In this document: piece after piece, positions 50,941-58,860 of the stretch
How positions within the stretch are numbered: position 1 is the stretch's first letter
Layout of the letters: every line of letters begins with the position of its first letter
Origin: Candidatus Thiothrix anitrata
GTDB lineage: Bacteria > Pseudomonadota > Gammaproteobacteria > Thiotrichales > Thiotrichaceae
Assembly: GCF_017901155.1 (NCBI RefSeq)
Contig: NZ_CP072800.1
Location: 1,515,283-1,579,282 of the forward strand
DNA: 64,000 bases
Direction of reading: 5' to 3'
Notes under the pieces: model-generated
Told to the model about the DNA's origin: nothing
Databases searched by the model: none
Seen by the model: the letters and a program-made list of their open reading frames with translations, nothing else
Made by a program: the position numbers and the translations under genes

Positions 50941-52050
50941 GTGTTGCAACGCCTGTACGCCCACAATTATAAATGCCTAGAGAACTTCGAGATGGTCACT
51001 AGGGATTTATCATCCGCACTGCTGATCGGAAAAAATGGTGTTGGAAAATCAACTATCCGCTCCGTTCTGGAGATTTTCCAGAAGATAGGGCGCGGTCAGA
51101 ACAGAGTGAGGGAGTTGGTCGGCGCAAAAGATTTTGCCCACGGAAAAAAAGACACCCCCATCAGGCTTGAGCTGGAAGTGTTGCTTGATGAAAAAATCTA
51201 CCATTACACCCTTGCTTTTGAATTGCCGCAGAACTTTAAAGAATTCCGTATCTTTGAGGAAAAGTTGGCGGTTGATGGCAATGCCATTTATGCCAGAAAA
51301 GAAGCCAAAGTCACCCTCTATGCGGGGTCACGCAACAAAGAAGCCCAGTTTCTGGTTGATTGGCATCTAGTTGCCTTACCTGTCATTCAGGAGCAGTCAA
51401 CCGCTGACCCCATCCATATCTTCAAAAACTGGCTAAGCAATATGGTGATATTGTCCCCCATCCCCATGCTAATGAATGGCACATCGGCGGGTGAGACATT
51501 GGAGCCTGAACTGACAGGCGTAAATTTCGGGGAATGGTTTTCAGGCGTGTTGTCGAGTTACCCGGCAGCCTACACCACTGCTTATGAATACCTGAAAGAT
51601 GTCATGCCTGACATACAAGACATCCAGAACAAACTGATTGGCGAAGATGCCAAAAGCATGGTCATCCAATTCAAAGCAAACAACACCAGCATTAAAGTCA
51701 GTTTTCGGGATTTGTCGGATGGTGAGAAATGCTTCTTTATTTGCGCCCTGATCCTAGCAGCCAACAAATCCTACGGGCCGATTTTCTGCTTTTGGGATGA
51801 GCCAGACAATTACATTTCCTTGTCTGAAGTTGGTCATTTTATTGGAACATTACGTTCCTCATTCCAAGGTGGTAGCCAAATTCTGGTAACATCACATAAT
51901 CCAGAAGCTATTCGTCGCTTTTCCAATGAAAATACATTTGTGTTAGACAGAAAAAGCCATCTGGAACCTACCCGAATTAAATTGCTTGATGAAATACCAG
52001 TGCAGGGCGATTTGATTGATTCCCTGATTTGCGGCGATGTAGTGATATGA
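50941..52050 (+). CDS. AAA/ABC-type ATPase (OLD/RecF-like), probable defence protein
   Basis: A 369-residue ATPase. The GTG at 50941 is chosen because AAGGAACGGAGC sits just before it and the protein then opens with LQRLYAHNYKCLENF, the usual start of this family. Walker A is GKNGVGKST (about 30-38), the ABC-type signature is LSDGEK, Walker B is CFWDEPDNY and the switch His is in SHNPEA. It overlaps the next gene by ATGA. Such ATPases paired with a Toprim-like nuclease occur in several phage-defence systems. Which one, if any, is unknown. Confidence 0.8.
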   Translation: MLQRLYAHNYKCLENFEMVTRDLSSALLIGKNGVGKSTIRSVLEIFQKIGRGQNRVRELVGAKDFAHGKKDTPIRLELEVLLDEKIYHYTLAFELPQNFKEFRIFEEKLAVDGNAIYARKEAKVTLYAGSRNKEAQFLVDWHLVALPVIQEQSTADPIHIFKNWLSNMVILSPIPMLMNGTSAGETLEPELTGVNFGEWFSGVLSSYPAAYTTAYEYLKDVMPDIQDIQNKLIGEDAKSMVIQFKANNTSIKVSFRDLSDGEKCFFICALILAANKSYGPIFCFWDEPDNYISLSEVGHFIGTLRSSFQGGSQILVTSHNPEAIRRFSNENTFVLDRKSHLEPTRIKLLDEIPVQGDLIDSLICGDVVI

Positions 52051-52550
52051 GCGTCAATGAAAATAAGCCGCATCTTTATGTATTGCCGGAAGATGATGCT
52101 AACCGCCAAATCATCAATGGCTTTGCCGGATGTATCCGTGACAGGTACAGCCGCTCGTTTCAGGTTCTGCCCATCGCCAGAGGTTGGAGCAATGTGGTAG
52201 AAAAATTTGAAACCCAACATATCGCCAAAATGCGTAGAAACACCAATACACATTTAGCACTTATCCTTGATTTTGATGATCGTTTGGGGGATTTCAGAAA
52301 TCGCCTGAATGACATCAGGGCAATCATTCCAGATGACCTGAAGGATAGGGTTTTTATCTTTGGTGTTTTGTCTGAGCCGGAGAATCTACGCTCCTCAACC
52401 CGGAAAAGTTTTGAGAAATTGGGGGAAACACTAGCCAAGGAATGCGCTATGGAACGGTATGAGCTATGGCAACATCGCCTATTGGTACACAACCAAAGTG
52501 AGTTGGAGAGAATTCACCCTTTCATAAAGAGCAATATTCTACCCGATTAG
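52047..52550 (+). CDS. Toprim-like partner of the ATPase
   Basis: A 167-residue protein, not matched to a family with certainty. The pattern fits a Toprim fold: a Glu after the first strand in HLYVLPEDDANRQII and a DxD-type pair in LALILDFDDRLGD, followed by the helix-rich C-terminal half. Toprim enzymes cut nucleic acids with metal. It is translated from an ATG overlapping the ATPase stop, so the two form one unit. No homologue in this window. A hairpin terminator lies about 65 bp downstream. Confidence 0.6.
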   Translation: MSVNENKPHLYVLPEDDANRQIINGFAGCIRDRYSRSFQVLPIARGWSNVVEKFETQHIAKMRRNTNTHLALILDFDDRLGDFRNRLNDIRAIIPDDLKDRVFIFGVLSEPENLRSSTRKSFEKLGETLAKECAMERYELWQHRLLVHNQSELERIHPFIKSNILPD

Positions 52551-52615
52551 TGCGAACTCTTATGATCACCCCGTCAACGTAGCAAACACCTGCGTTATTT
52601 CCCCAAAAAAGTGGG

Positions 52616-52645
52616 TAAAAAGGGCGTATGCAATACGCACTTTTC
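52616..52645. terminator. Terminator between the defence-like pair and the csoS1D unit
   Basis: GCGTAT and ATACGC around a 3-base loop, flanked by AAAAA on the left and TTTT on the right. This is a bidirectional terminator between converging genes. The stem is close to the one at 419-439. Confidence 0.75.
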
Positions 52646-52687
52646 ACGGTTGCACCGAGTCATGGATGTTGTTTCGCGCATGTTGCC

Positions 52688-52987
52688 TTAATCGTCGTCG
52701 CCCAGCTCGTTATCCCAGCCATTGGCTTTTGCCTCACTAATCGCACGGCTATGCAAGTCGCTGTGCCGCTGCTGCAATTCCGGCGGCAAACGGCTCGGTA
52801 AATGCCCGTATTTCATCCACTCTGTATGGACGTTTTCATACAGGTTTTGCAGCATCCCGGCACTCCAGCCAGCGCACTGCTCGGTTTCGGGCAGCAAACC
52901 AAACACCCAAGCATCACGTATCAGTCGCCCGACCGGACTCATGCCAAATTGTGAATCGTTATCCAAACCTTCGTATTTTCCGTTCAT
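52688..52987 (-). CDS. Small conserved protein linked to carboxysome genes (paralogue)
   Basis: Unrecognised, 99 residues. It is the paralogue of the 104-residue protein at 32264-32578; shared core RLIRDAWVFGLLPETEQC and PSRLPPELQQRHSDLHSRA. The ATG at 52987 is chosen because it gives MNGKYEGLDNDSQFG, which aligns with the start of the other copy. It follows csoS1D by 16 bp. In the ancestral order it probably preceded the second cbbO, now decayed. Confidence 0.82.
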   Translation of the reverse strand: MNGKYEGLDNDSQFGMSPVGRLIRDAWVFGLLPETEQCAGWSAGMLQNLYENVHTEWMKYGHLPSRLPPELQQRHSDLHSRAISEAKANGWDNELGDDD

Positions 52988-53003
52988 GGTATGTCTGCCT
53001 GTA

Positions 53004-53633
53004 TTAATGTGTAGCCCGTGAATTGATATTGGCAACGGCTTGTTCCGCCGCACTTAGGGCTTGCGCCATTTCCGCCTCACTGCCCATCATGATCAGTCGC
53101 CCGAATGCGCCATAGGCTTTCACATCGACCAAGGTGACGTGGGCGGCTTTTTCGGCTTCGTTGGCAACGTAAACGATGTAACCGGCGGGTTCGGTTTCAA
53201 AAATGAACATGCTTTTGCCCGGTTGTAGCATCGAGCCGTGACGCATTTGCCGGTTAATTAGGGTGGCGTGGTCGGGGGTAATGGCACGGATGATTTCTTT
53301 CCAAGCGACGCGGCACGCCATGCGGCTTTCGACATCGGCATGGATTTCACGCAAGACCGCCTCACCTGCCGTGGTGACTTCACTCTGGTTGCGGTAGTGA
53401 ACTTCCATTGAACCAAAGGCGCGTTCCACTACCTGTTGACCGAGACGTACATTGCTGGCTTTGAGGGCAATGTCGCTAAGACGGTGGACAGCCATGCCCG
53501 GTGCGACTTCAATCCACAAACAGGCATCGCCAGGAATCGGCAAGAACCCCTGTGAAGACGTTCCCAAATAGGAGGCAAGCTGGGGTTGCAGCGAGTCAAT
53601 GAAGGAGTACACACGTAAGGTCACATTATTCAT
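53004..53633 (-). CDS. csoS1D: Carboxysome shell protein CsoS1D (tandem BMC)
   Basis: A 209-residue protein built of two BMC domains (about 1-100 and 105-205), forming a pseudohexameric shell tile with a gated pore. Tell-tale pieces are [49 protein letters not shown] (the Glu-Arg pair likely at the pore) and [18 protein letters not shown]. It lacks the N-terminal extension seen in cyanobacterial versions. It is set apart from the cso operon (5.2 kb away, opposite strand) and lies 11 bp after the LysR gene at 53645. Confidence 0.88.
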   Translation of the reverse strand: MNNVTLRVYSFIDSLQPQLASYLGTSSQGFLPIPGDACLWIEVAPGMAVHRLSDIALKASNVRLGQQVVERAFGSMEVHYRNQSEVTTAGEAVLREIHADVESRMACRVAWKEIIRAITPDHATLINRQMRHGSMLQPGKSMFIFETEPAGYIVYVANEAEKAAHVTLVDVKAYGAFGRLIMMGSEAEMAQALSAAEQAVANINSRATH

Positions 53634-53644
53634 CGGTATCAGGC

Positions 53645-54634
53645 TCAGGGCTTAGGGTCAATCGGCGACATCAGGTTTACATGATGGGCGGGTAAATGTA
53701 AGCGAGTGTTGTTAATGTCTTCCCACATCCGTGCCCCGTCTTGCAGCAGGAAATCGAGAAAACGTTTGGAGGTGTTGGAAAGTTTTTTGCCTTTCAGGTG
53801 TACCGCATACCATTGGCGCATCAGCGGGAAGTGTTGTACATCCAAAACGGCGAGCAATCCGGCTTCCAGTTCGAGCCGCAAATTATGCCATGACAATACG
53901 GAAATGCCCAAACCTGCCATGACGGCTTGCTTGATGGCTTCGCTGCTGCCCAGTTCCATGTAGATATTGGCTTCCAGCCCGTGTTCAGCAAACAGGCGAA
54001 TACGGGCAGCGCGTGTGCCAGAACCTTCTTCGCGTGACAAAAAACGCTCCTGGGCAATACGTTCCAAGGTGATATTAGGCACACCAACCAAAGGGTGATT
54101 GGGCGGAGCAATGACTACAATAGGATTATCCAGAAAATATTCAGCAGCCAATTCCAGATTACTGCTGGTAGGAACCGTGCCCATGATGACAAGATCATCC
54201 AGATTGTCTTCCAAACGGCGGATAACTTTGGCTTGATTGGTAATGGTCAGGCGTGGTTCCACCCGTGGGTAATCTTTGAGGAATGCACCCAGCAAATGTG
54301 GCATGAAATACTTGGCAGTGGTAATGGCGGAAATGTTCAACGGGCCTTTCACACCCTCTTCCATGCCAATCATGTCTTCGTTGAGTACCCGCAAACGCTC
54401 TAAAACATCACGGCAGGCCTCAAATAATTCACGCCCGGCATCGGTGAGAAACAAACGTTTACCTATTTGTTCCGTCAGCGGGATGCCAACACTCTCCTCC
54501 AACCGTTTAACCTGAATAGACACCGCCGGTTGGGTCAGGTGCAATTCTTCCGCTGCGCGGGTAAAGGACAAATGCTTGCCTACACTGTAAAACAGGCGCA
54601 ACTGGTGTAGGGTGATATGGCGTAGGTTCATCAT
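53645..54634 (-). CDS. cbbR: LysR-type regulator, CbbR/CmpR-like (copy 2)
   Basis: A 329-residue LysR regulator with helix-turn-helix [20 protein letters not shown] and sensor domain. It is more distant from the other two copies than they are from each other. It reads into csoS1D, and it is divergent from the sbtA operon, so it is the likely regulator of both. A shared motif ahead of the sbtA and cso operons (54694 and 58761) makes it a candidate for controlling the carboxysome too. Two Met codons open the frame. Confidence 0.9.
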   Translation of the reverse strand: MMNLRHITLHQLRLFYSVGKHLSFTRAAEELHLTQPAVSIQVKRLEESVGIPLTEQIGKRLFLTDAGRELFEACRDVLERLRVLNEDMIGMEEGVKGPLNISAITTAKYFMPHLLGAFLKDYPRVEPRLTITNQAKVIRRLEDNLDDLVIMGTVPTSSNLELAAEYFLDNPIVVIAPPNHPLVGVPNITLERIAQERFLSREEGSGTRAARIRLFAEHGLEANIYMELGSSEAIKQAVMAGLGISVLSWHNLRLELEAGLLAVLDVQHFPLMRQWYAVHLKGKKLSNTSKRFLDFLLQDGARMWEDINNTRLHLPAHHVNLMSPIDPKP

Positions 54635-54693
54635 TAAGTCCGCTTTATCGAGAGCATTTACATTTACTTTGGTTAATCCAACTAATATTAACG

Positions 54694-54728
54694 ATTAACT
54701 TTAGTTCATTGTCAAGCTAATTTATAGT
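54694..54728 (+). promoter_or_regulatory. sbtA operon promoter with shared upstream block
   Basis: ATTAACTTTAGTT at 54694-54706 is followed after 16 bases by TATAGT at 54723-54728. The same 13-mer with the same 16-base spacing recurs at 58761-58795 ahead of cbbL2. TATAGT fits a -10 box, and the 13-mer covers the -35 and possibly an activator site. Confidence 0.65.
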
Positions 54729-54771
54729 ATGTCGCAACTACAACACGATGATCAACAAGAGGCAGATTGAG

Positions 54772-54969
54772 ATGGAAAATGTATCACCACAAAAATCGTT
54801 AGTCCTAGGCTTTGAACCGGCAGTATTGGCGGTGCTACTGGTATTTGTGTTGCTGTTTTCTGCCATTTTACCGCGTGCATGGCCACTGATCGTGGGTGTG
54901 ATTGGCTTGGGTTTAATCATCCGCAGGGGTATTCTCTGGTACGAGAGGCGTCAAAGGAGTGATTTATGA
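54772..54969 (+). CDS. Small two-helix membrane protein before sbtA
   Basis: Unrecognised, 65 residues. An AGAGG lies 9 bases before the ATG at 54772, which is preferred over an earlier ATG at 54748. Two hydrophobic segments (about 15-32 and 35-48, AVLAVLLVFVLLFSAIL and PLIVGVIGLGLII) and a basic tail IRRGILWYERRQRSDL. It overlaps sbtA by ATGA. It may be an accessory subunit of the bicarbonate transporter. Confidence 0.7.
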   Translation: MENVSPQKSLVLGFEPAVLAVLLVFVLLFSAILPRAWPLIVGVIGLGLIIRRGILWYERRQRSDL

Positions 54970-55910
54970 GTCTTGAGCCTGTCGTTTTATTTTTCGTACT
55001 GGGTCTTGCTGCGGGATTATTACGTTCTGATTTGAAAATTCCCGGTAGTATTTACGATGCGCTTTCCATCTACCTGCTGTTGGCTATCGGGCTGAAGGGA
55101 GGGGTCAAACTGGCGGAACAAGCCACGCCGGGGATGTTGCTGGATGGTGTGTTGATTATCGGTGCAGCCATCCTGATACCGTTGGTGGCTTTTCCGATTT
55201 TGCGTTACCTCGGTAAGTTGAAACGTGCGGATGCGGCTTCGATTGCTGCACATTACGGCTCAGTCAGTGTGGTGACGTTTTCCATCGGTGTGGCATTTCT
55301 GGCGCAAGCCGCACAGGAGTACGAGGGCTACCTGATTGTGTTTCTGGTATTACTGGAAGTGCCTGCCTTGGTGATTGGGGTGATGTTGGCTCGCTATGGT
55401 GCAGGGCAGGTGCGTTGGGGGCGGATGTTGCATGAGGTATTTTTCGGCAAGAGTATTTTTCTGCTGTTAGGTGGGATGATTATTGGCTATGTCGCCGGGC
55501 CTCAAGGCATTGCACCACTGGATAACGTGTTTTTTGATTTGTTCAAAGGTGCGTTAGCGATCTTTTTGCTAGAAATGGGGTTGGTAGCCGCCGGTAGACT
55601 AGCCGATTTGCGTGCTTATGGGGTATTTTTAATAGGCTTTGGGATTGTGATGCCGATATTGTCTGCTTCATTAGGCACTGCGGTGGGCTGGATGTTGGGT
55701 TTATCGGTCGGTGGTACGATGTTGTTGGCGGCGTTGTATGCCAGTGCGTCTTACATTGCCGCACCTGCCGCTATGCGGATAGCTGTCCCTGAGGCGAACC
55801 CCGGATTATCTATCGGTGCGGCACTGGGTGTGACCTTTCCGTTCAATATTCTGATAGGAATCCCCCTGTATTACTGGATGGCACAAACCATCCATCAGAT
55901 TGGAGCGTAA
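54966..55910 (+). CDS. sbtA: Sodium-dependent bicarbonate transporter SbtA
   Basis: A 314-residue membrane protein with about ten helices, SbtA family (two inverted five-helix repeats). Characteristic stretches are KIPGSIYDALSIYLLLAIGL KGG in repeat 1 and the GSVSVVTFSIG loop of the sodium/bicarbonate site. It would import bicarbonate with sodium. It is followed 3 bp later by a PII-like protein, the normal SbtA partner, and is under the same promoter as the small membrane protein. Confidence 0.92.
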   Translation: MSLEPVVLFFVLGLAAGLLRSDLKIPGSIYDALSIYLLLAIGLKGGVKLAEQATPGMLLDGVLIIGAAILIPLVAFPILRYLGKLKRADAASIAAHYGSVSVVTFSIGVAFLAQAAQEYEGYLIVFLVLLEVPALVIGVMLARYGAGQVRWGRMLHEVFFGKSIFLLLGGMIIGYVAGPQGIAPLDNVFFDLFKGALAIFLLEMGLVAAGRLADLRAYGVFLIGFGIVMPILSASLGTAVGWMLGLSVGGTMLLAALYASASYIAAPAAMRIAVPEANPGLSIGAALGVTFPFNILIGIPLYYWMAQTIHQIGA

Positions 55911-55913
55911 AAC

Positions 55914-56216
55914 GTGTCTGACCAGAACCAACGCTTGCTGACAATTGTGTGTGAATCCATGCTGGAATCTTTCCTGCAAGAGGAGTTGCCCCGTTTAGGG
56001 GCGAGCGGCTATACGGTGACGGATGCTCGTGGCGCGGGTCGGCATGGGCGGCGTGGTGGTGCTTGGGCAAAAGAGAGCAATATCAAGGTCGATATTGTCT
56101 GTGATGCCGAGGTTGCCCAGCGGGTGGTGGATCACATTAACCGCGAGTACAAACAACATTATGCACTGGTGATGTATTCTACCGATGCCACCATGCATTG
56201 CGTTTCAGCAAGGTAG
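55914..56216 (+). CDS. sbtB: PII-like regulator of SbtA (SbtB-like)
   Basis: A 100-residue PII-fold protein, starting at GTG. GYTVTDARGAGRHGRRGG is the strand and T-loop region, and NIKVDIVCDAEVAQRVVDHI the following strand-helix. It matches SbtB in the order of these pieces. Cyanobacterial SbtB often carries a C-terminal redox-linked CGPxGC tail; this one ends in TMHCVSAR without it. SbtB binds adenine nucleotides such as cAMP and AMP and gates SbtA. Ligand binding here is inferred from the family. Confidence 0.8.
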   Translation: MSDQNQRLLTIVCESMLESFLQEELPRLGASGYTVTDARGAGRHGRRGGAWAKESNIKVDIVCDAEVAQRVVDHINREYKQHYALVMYSTDATMHCVSAR

Positions 56217-56223
56217 AAGATTC

Positions 56224-57138
56224 GTGCCTTATTCACTGAGTCAGTTACGGGTATTTGAAGCGGTGGCACGCCAGGGCAATTACACCCGTGCGGCTGAGCA
56301 GTTAAACATGACCCAGCCTGCCGTTTCCATGCAGATACAGCAATTTGAGGAAGCGGTGGGCATCCCATTATTGGAGCGCAAGAACAAACGCAGCGTCCCT
56401 ACGATGGCGGGTGCGGAAATCCTGCAATACACCAGTCAGGTATTACAAGCCTACAACGATTTACGCGCCGTGATTGACCGCCAGAGAGGCAGTGCACATA
56501 AGCGTTTAACCCTGTCAGTCACCAGCAGTGCCAGCTATTTGGTATCACAAGTGTTACAGGCATTTTCCCAGACACAACCTGATCTTGAGGTAAGTCTGGA
56601 TGTTGCTGACCACAAAACGCTGTTGGCACAATTTGAGAATCATGAGCCAGATTTCGCCGTAATGGGCGAACCGCCACGCAGCCGGGGCTTGCATTCAGAA
56701 CGCTTGCTGGAAAATCCCCTCGTGGTAATTGCTTCCGCACAACACCCTTTTGCACACCAAACACAACTGAGTTTGGATGCGGTACTGGCGCAACGTTTCG
56801 TGATCCGCGAACAGGGTTCGGGAACCCGTGCCAGCATTGAACGTCATCTACGTGCACACGGCAAGAGCCATAGCCAAACCCTCGAAATGCGCAGCCACGA
56901 AAACGTTAAACACGCTGTCGCTGCGGGCTTGGGGTTGGGAATTGTTTCGCTGCATACGATTCAGCCAGAAATCGACAGTGGACGCCTAGTGGTGCTGGAT
57001 GTGGAGCATTTCCCCATCAATCTGCATTGGTACATTGTGATGCGCAAGGGCAAACAACTGTCCCCCTTGGCCAATGCGTTCAAACAATTTGTCATGGCGG
57101 AAGCGGCGCGGTTTATCCACTGGCAAGAACCGCTGTAA
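56224..57138 (+). CDS. cbbR: LysR-type regulator CbbR (copy 3)
   Basis: A 304-residue LysR protein. The GTG at 56224 is chosen because it gives VPYSLSQLRVFEAVARQ, aligning with VAYSLSQIRIFEAVAQY of copy 1; the upstream ATG lies inside the preceding gene. Helix-turn-helix YTRAAEQLNMTQPAVSMQIQ. It is a paralogue of copy 1 and lies 43 bp before cbbQ2. It may control cbbQ2 and the cso operon. Confidence 0.9.
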   Translation: MPYSLSQLRVFEAVARQGNYTRAAEQLNMTQPAVSMQIQQFEEAVGIPLLERKNKRSVPTMAGAEILQYTSQVLQAYNDLRAVIDRQRGSAHKRLTLSVTSSASYLVSQVLQAFSQTQPDLEVSLDVADHKTLLAQFENHEPDFAVMGEPPRSRGLHSERLLENPLVVIASAQHPFAHQTQLSLDAVLAQRFVIREQGSGTRASIERHLRAHGKSHSQTLEMRSHENVKHAVAAGLGLGIVSLHTIQPEIDSGRLVVLDVEHFPINLHWYIVMRKGKQLSPLANAFKQFVMAEAARFIHWQEPL

Positions 57139-57181
57139 TGACGCACCTGCCGAACTGATTTTGCATTTTTAAGGAACAGGA

Positions 57182-57991
57182 ATGATGAACGACCTAATTG
57201 AACAATACACCGTCAAACGTGAACCATTTTACCGCCCTGTCGCCAATGAGGTGGAATTGTTTGACGCCGCTTACAGTGCGCGGATGCCGGTTATGCTTAA
57301 AGGGCCTACGGGCTGTGGCAAATCCCGCTTTGTCGAATATGTGGCATACCGGCTGCGGCGTCCGCTGATTACCGTGGCGTGTAACGAAGACATGACCGCT
57401 TCCGATCTGGTTGGGCGTTTTCTATTGGATAAAGACGGCACGAAATGGCAAGACGGCCCGCTAACAATGGCAGCGCGGATGGGCGCAATCTGCTATTTGG
57501 ATGAAGTGGTCGAAGCACGTCAGGATACCACCGTGGTTATCCACCCACTCACCGACCATCGCCGCCAGTTGCCGTTGGATAAAAAAGGTGAAATGGTCGA
57601 AGCCCACCCCGATTTCCAGATAGTGATTTCCTACAACCCCGGCTACCAAAGTCTGATGAAGGATTTGAAACAATCCACCAAACAGCGTTTTGCGGCACTG
57701 GATTTTGACTACCCTGAAGCGACGATCGAAACCGACATCGTGGCGCGTGAAACCGGCGTGGATATTAAAACGGCGGAAAAACTGGTACAAATTGCCCACC
57801 GTGCGCGTAACCTCAAAGGGCACGGCTTGGATGAAGGTATTTCCACCCGCTTGCTGGTATACGCTGGGCAATTGATTGTGAAAGGGGTAAACCCGCTGGC
57901 AGCGTGTTCCATGACGCTGGTGCGCCCGCTGACCGATGACCCGGATATGCGTGATACCTTGGATGCGGCGGTCAATACTTTCTTTGGTTGA
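57182..57991 (+). CDS. cbbQ: RuBisCO activase ATPase CbbQ (copy 2)
   Basis: A 269-residue AAA+ ATPase, nearly the same as copy 1 ([25 protein letters not shown]). Copy 2 would serve the carboxysomal RuBisCO, as CbbQ is found with carboxysomes in Halothiobacillus. Its normal partner cbbO is missing: only a decayed piece remains at 50754-50881. It may use the CbbO from the first locus. Two Met codons open the frame. Confidence 0.94.
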   Translation: MMNDLIEQYTVKREPFYRPVANEVELFDAAYSARMPVMLKGPTGCGKSRFVEYVAYRLRRPLITVACNEDMTASDLVGRFLLDKDGTKWQDGPLTMAARMGAICYLDEVVEARQDTTVVIHPLTDHRRQLPLDKKGEMVEAHPDFQIVISYNPGYQSLMKDLKQSTKQRFAALDFDYPEATIETDIVARETGVDIKTAEKLVQIAHRARNLKGHGLDEGISTRLLVYAGQLIVKGVNPLAACSMTLVRPLTDDPDMRDTLDAAVNTFFG

Positions 57992-58049
57992 GAAATAACC
58001 TTCAGGCAAAAAGGTTTCCTACAAAAACACTAGCGTGCTCCGCAAAATA

Positions 58050-58084
58050 CGGCATTCAGTGGCGGATTCTGCCCCTGAATGCCG
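58050..58084 (+). other. Hairpin between cbbQ2 and tsaC
   Basis: CGGCATTCAG and CTGAATGCCG form a perfect 10-bp stem with a 15-base loop. No T run follows on the plus strand, so it is a weak terminator or an mRNA-stabilising structure ahead of tsaC. Confidence 0.55.
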
Positions 58085-58114
58085 TTAAGTGTATTGGTTA
58101 GGAGAAAGGCAGTG

Positions 58115-58678
58115 ATGAGTGTTGTTGGTCATGATATTGCGGCTGCCTGTCAGGCAGTGCAACAGGGTAAGGTTATTGCTTACCCGACAGAAGCGGTGTT
58201 TGGCTTAGGCTGCGACCCTGCCAATCTTGAGGCTGTACAGCGTATTCTCACGCTTAAACAACGCCCCGCACACAAAGGGCTGATTCTGATTACTGCTGAT
58301 TTGCAACAGCTTGAGCCGTGGTTATTGCCGTTAGCACCTGCGTTACTGGAACAAGTCTTACCTACCTGGCCGGGATCAGTGACATGGCTGCTGCCGGTGC
58401 GCCCTGAGGTTTCCCCGCTGATTCGGGGTGAACATGACACACTGGCAGTGCGGGTCACAGCGCATCCTGTTTGCCGGGAATTGTGCCAAGGTCTGGGGCA
58501 TCCGCTCATTTCCACCAGTGCCAACCTGAATGGGCAAGAACCTGCCCGCAGCGTGACAGAAATCCTCCAGCAATTTGACCAACAACTGGGGTTTGTTTTG
58601 GATGCGCCCTTGGGTGGTCAATTACAACCAACCCAAATTCGTGACGGGCGTACTGGGCAGATTATTCGCCCTAGTTAA
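58115..58678 (+). CDS. tsaC: Threonylcarbamoyl-AMP synthase TsaC
   Basis: Makes threonylcarbamoyl-AMP from threonine, bicarbonate and ATP for tRNA t6A37. The 187-residue YrdC-fold protein has AYPTEAVFGLGCDP, the KxR in LKQRP and the SxN in STSANLNGQ. The ATG at 58115 is preceded by GGAGAAAGG. It is the short TsaC type without a Sua5 domain. It is a housekeeping gene set within the carbon cluster; it happens to use bicarbonate, which may be coincidence. Confidence 0.93.
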   Translation: MSVVGHDIAAACQAVQQGKVIAYPTEAVFGLGCDPANLEAVQRILTLKQRPAHKGLILITADLQQLEPWLLPLAPALLEQVLPTWPGSVTWLLPVRPEVSPLIRGEHDTLAVRVTAHPVCRELCQGLGHPLISTSANLNGQEPARSVTEILQQFDQQLGFVLDAPLGGQLQPTQIRDGRTGQIIRPS

Positions 58679-58760
58679 ATACCAAAGTCCCAATGAACCA
58701 TAAACTTTGTTTAATCTCAACCATTAACATTAACAAGAGTTTATGAAAACAATTTTTACA

Positions 58761-58795
58761 ATTAACTTTAGTTGATCGTTCGCCTTGCTTATAGT
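58761..58795 (+). promoter_or_regulatory. Carboxysome operon promoter with shared upstream block
   Basis: ATTAACTTTAGTT (58761-58773), 16 bases, then TATAGT (58790-58795). The block and the spacing equal those before the sbtA operon. Further upstream lie AT-rich repeats of ATTAAC (58724-58735). The cbbL2 start is 65 bp downstream. Confidence 0.68.
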
Positions 58796-58860
58796 TGCCG
58801 CATCTGACGCACCGAGGTCAGAGCAAGATTCCCTAGAGCAACTTCTGCAAGGAGAAGATG

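Noticed and set aside
50880-52690. Target-site duplication or terminal repeats around the ATPase pair
   Set aside because: I compared both edges by eye and saw no matching direct or inverted repeats.
58050-58084. Strong rho-independent terminator after cbbQ2
   Set aside because: The stem is perfect but no T run follows, so it is listed only as a hairpin.
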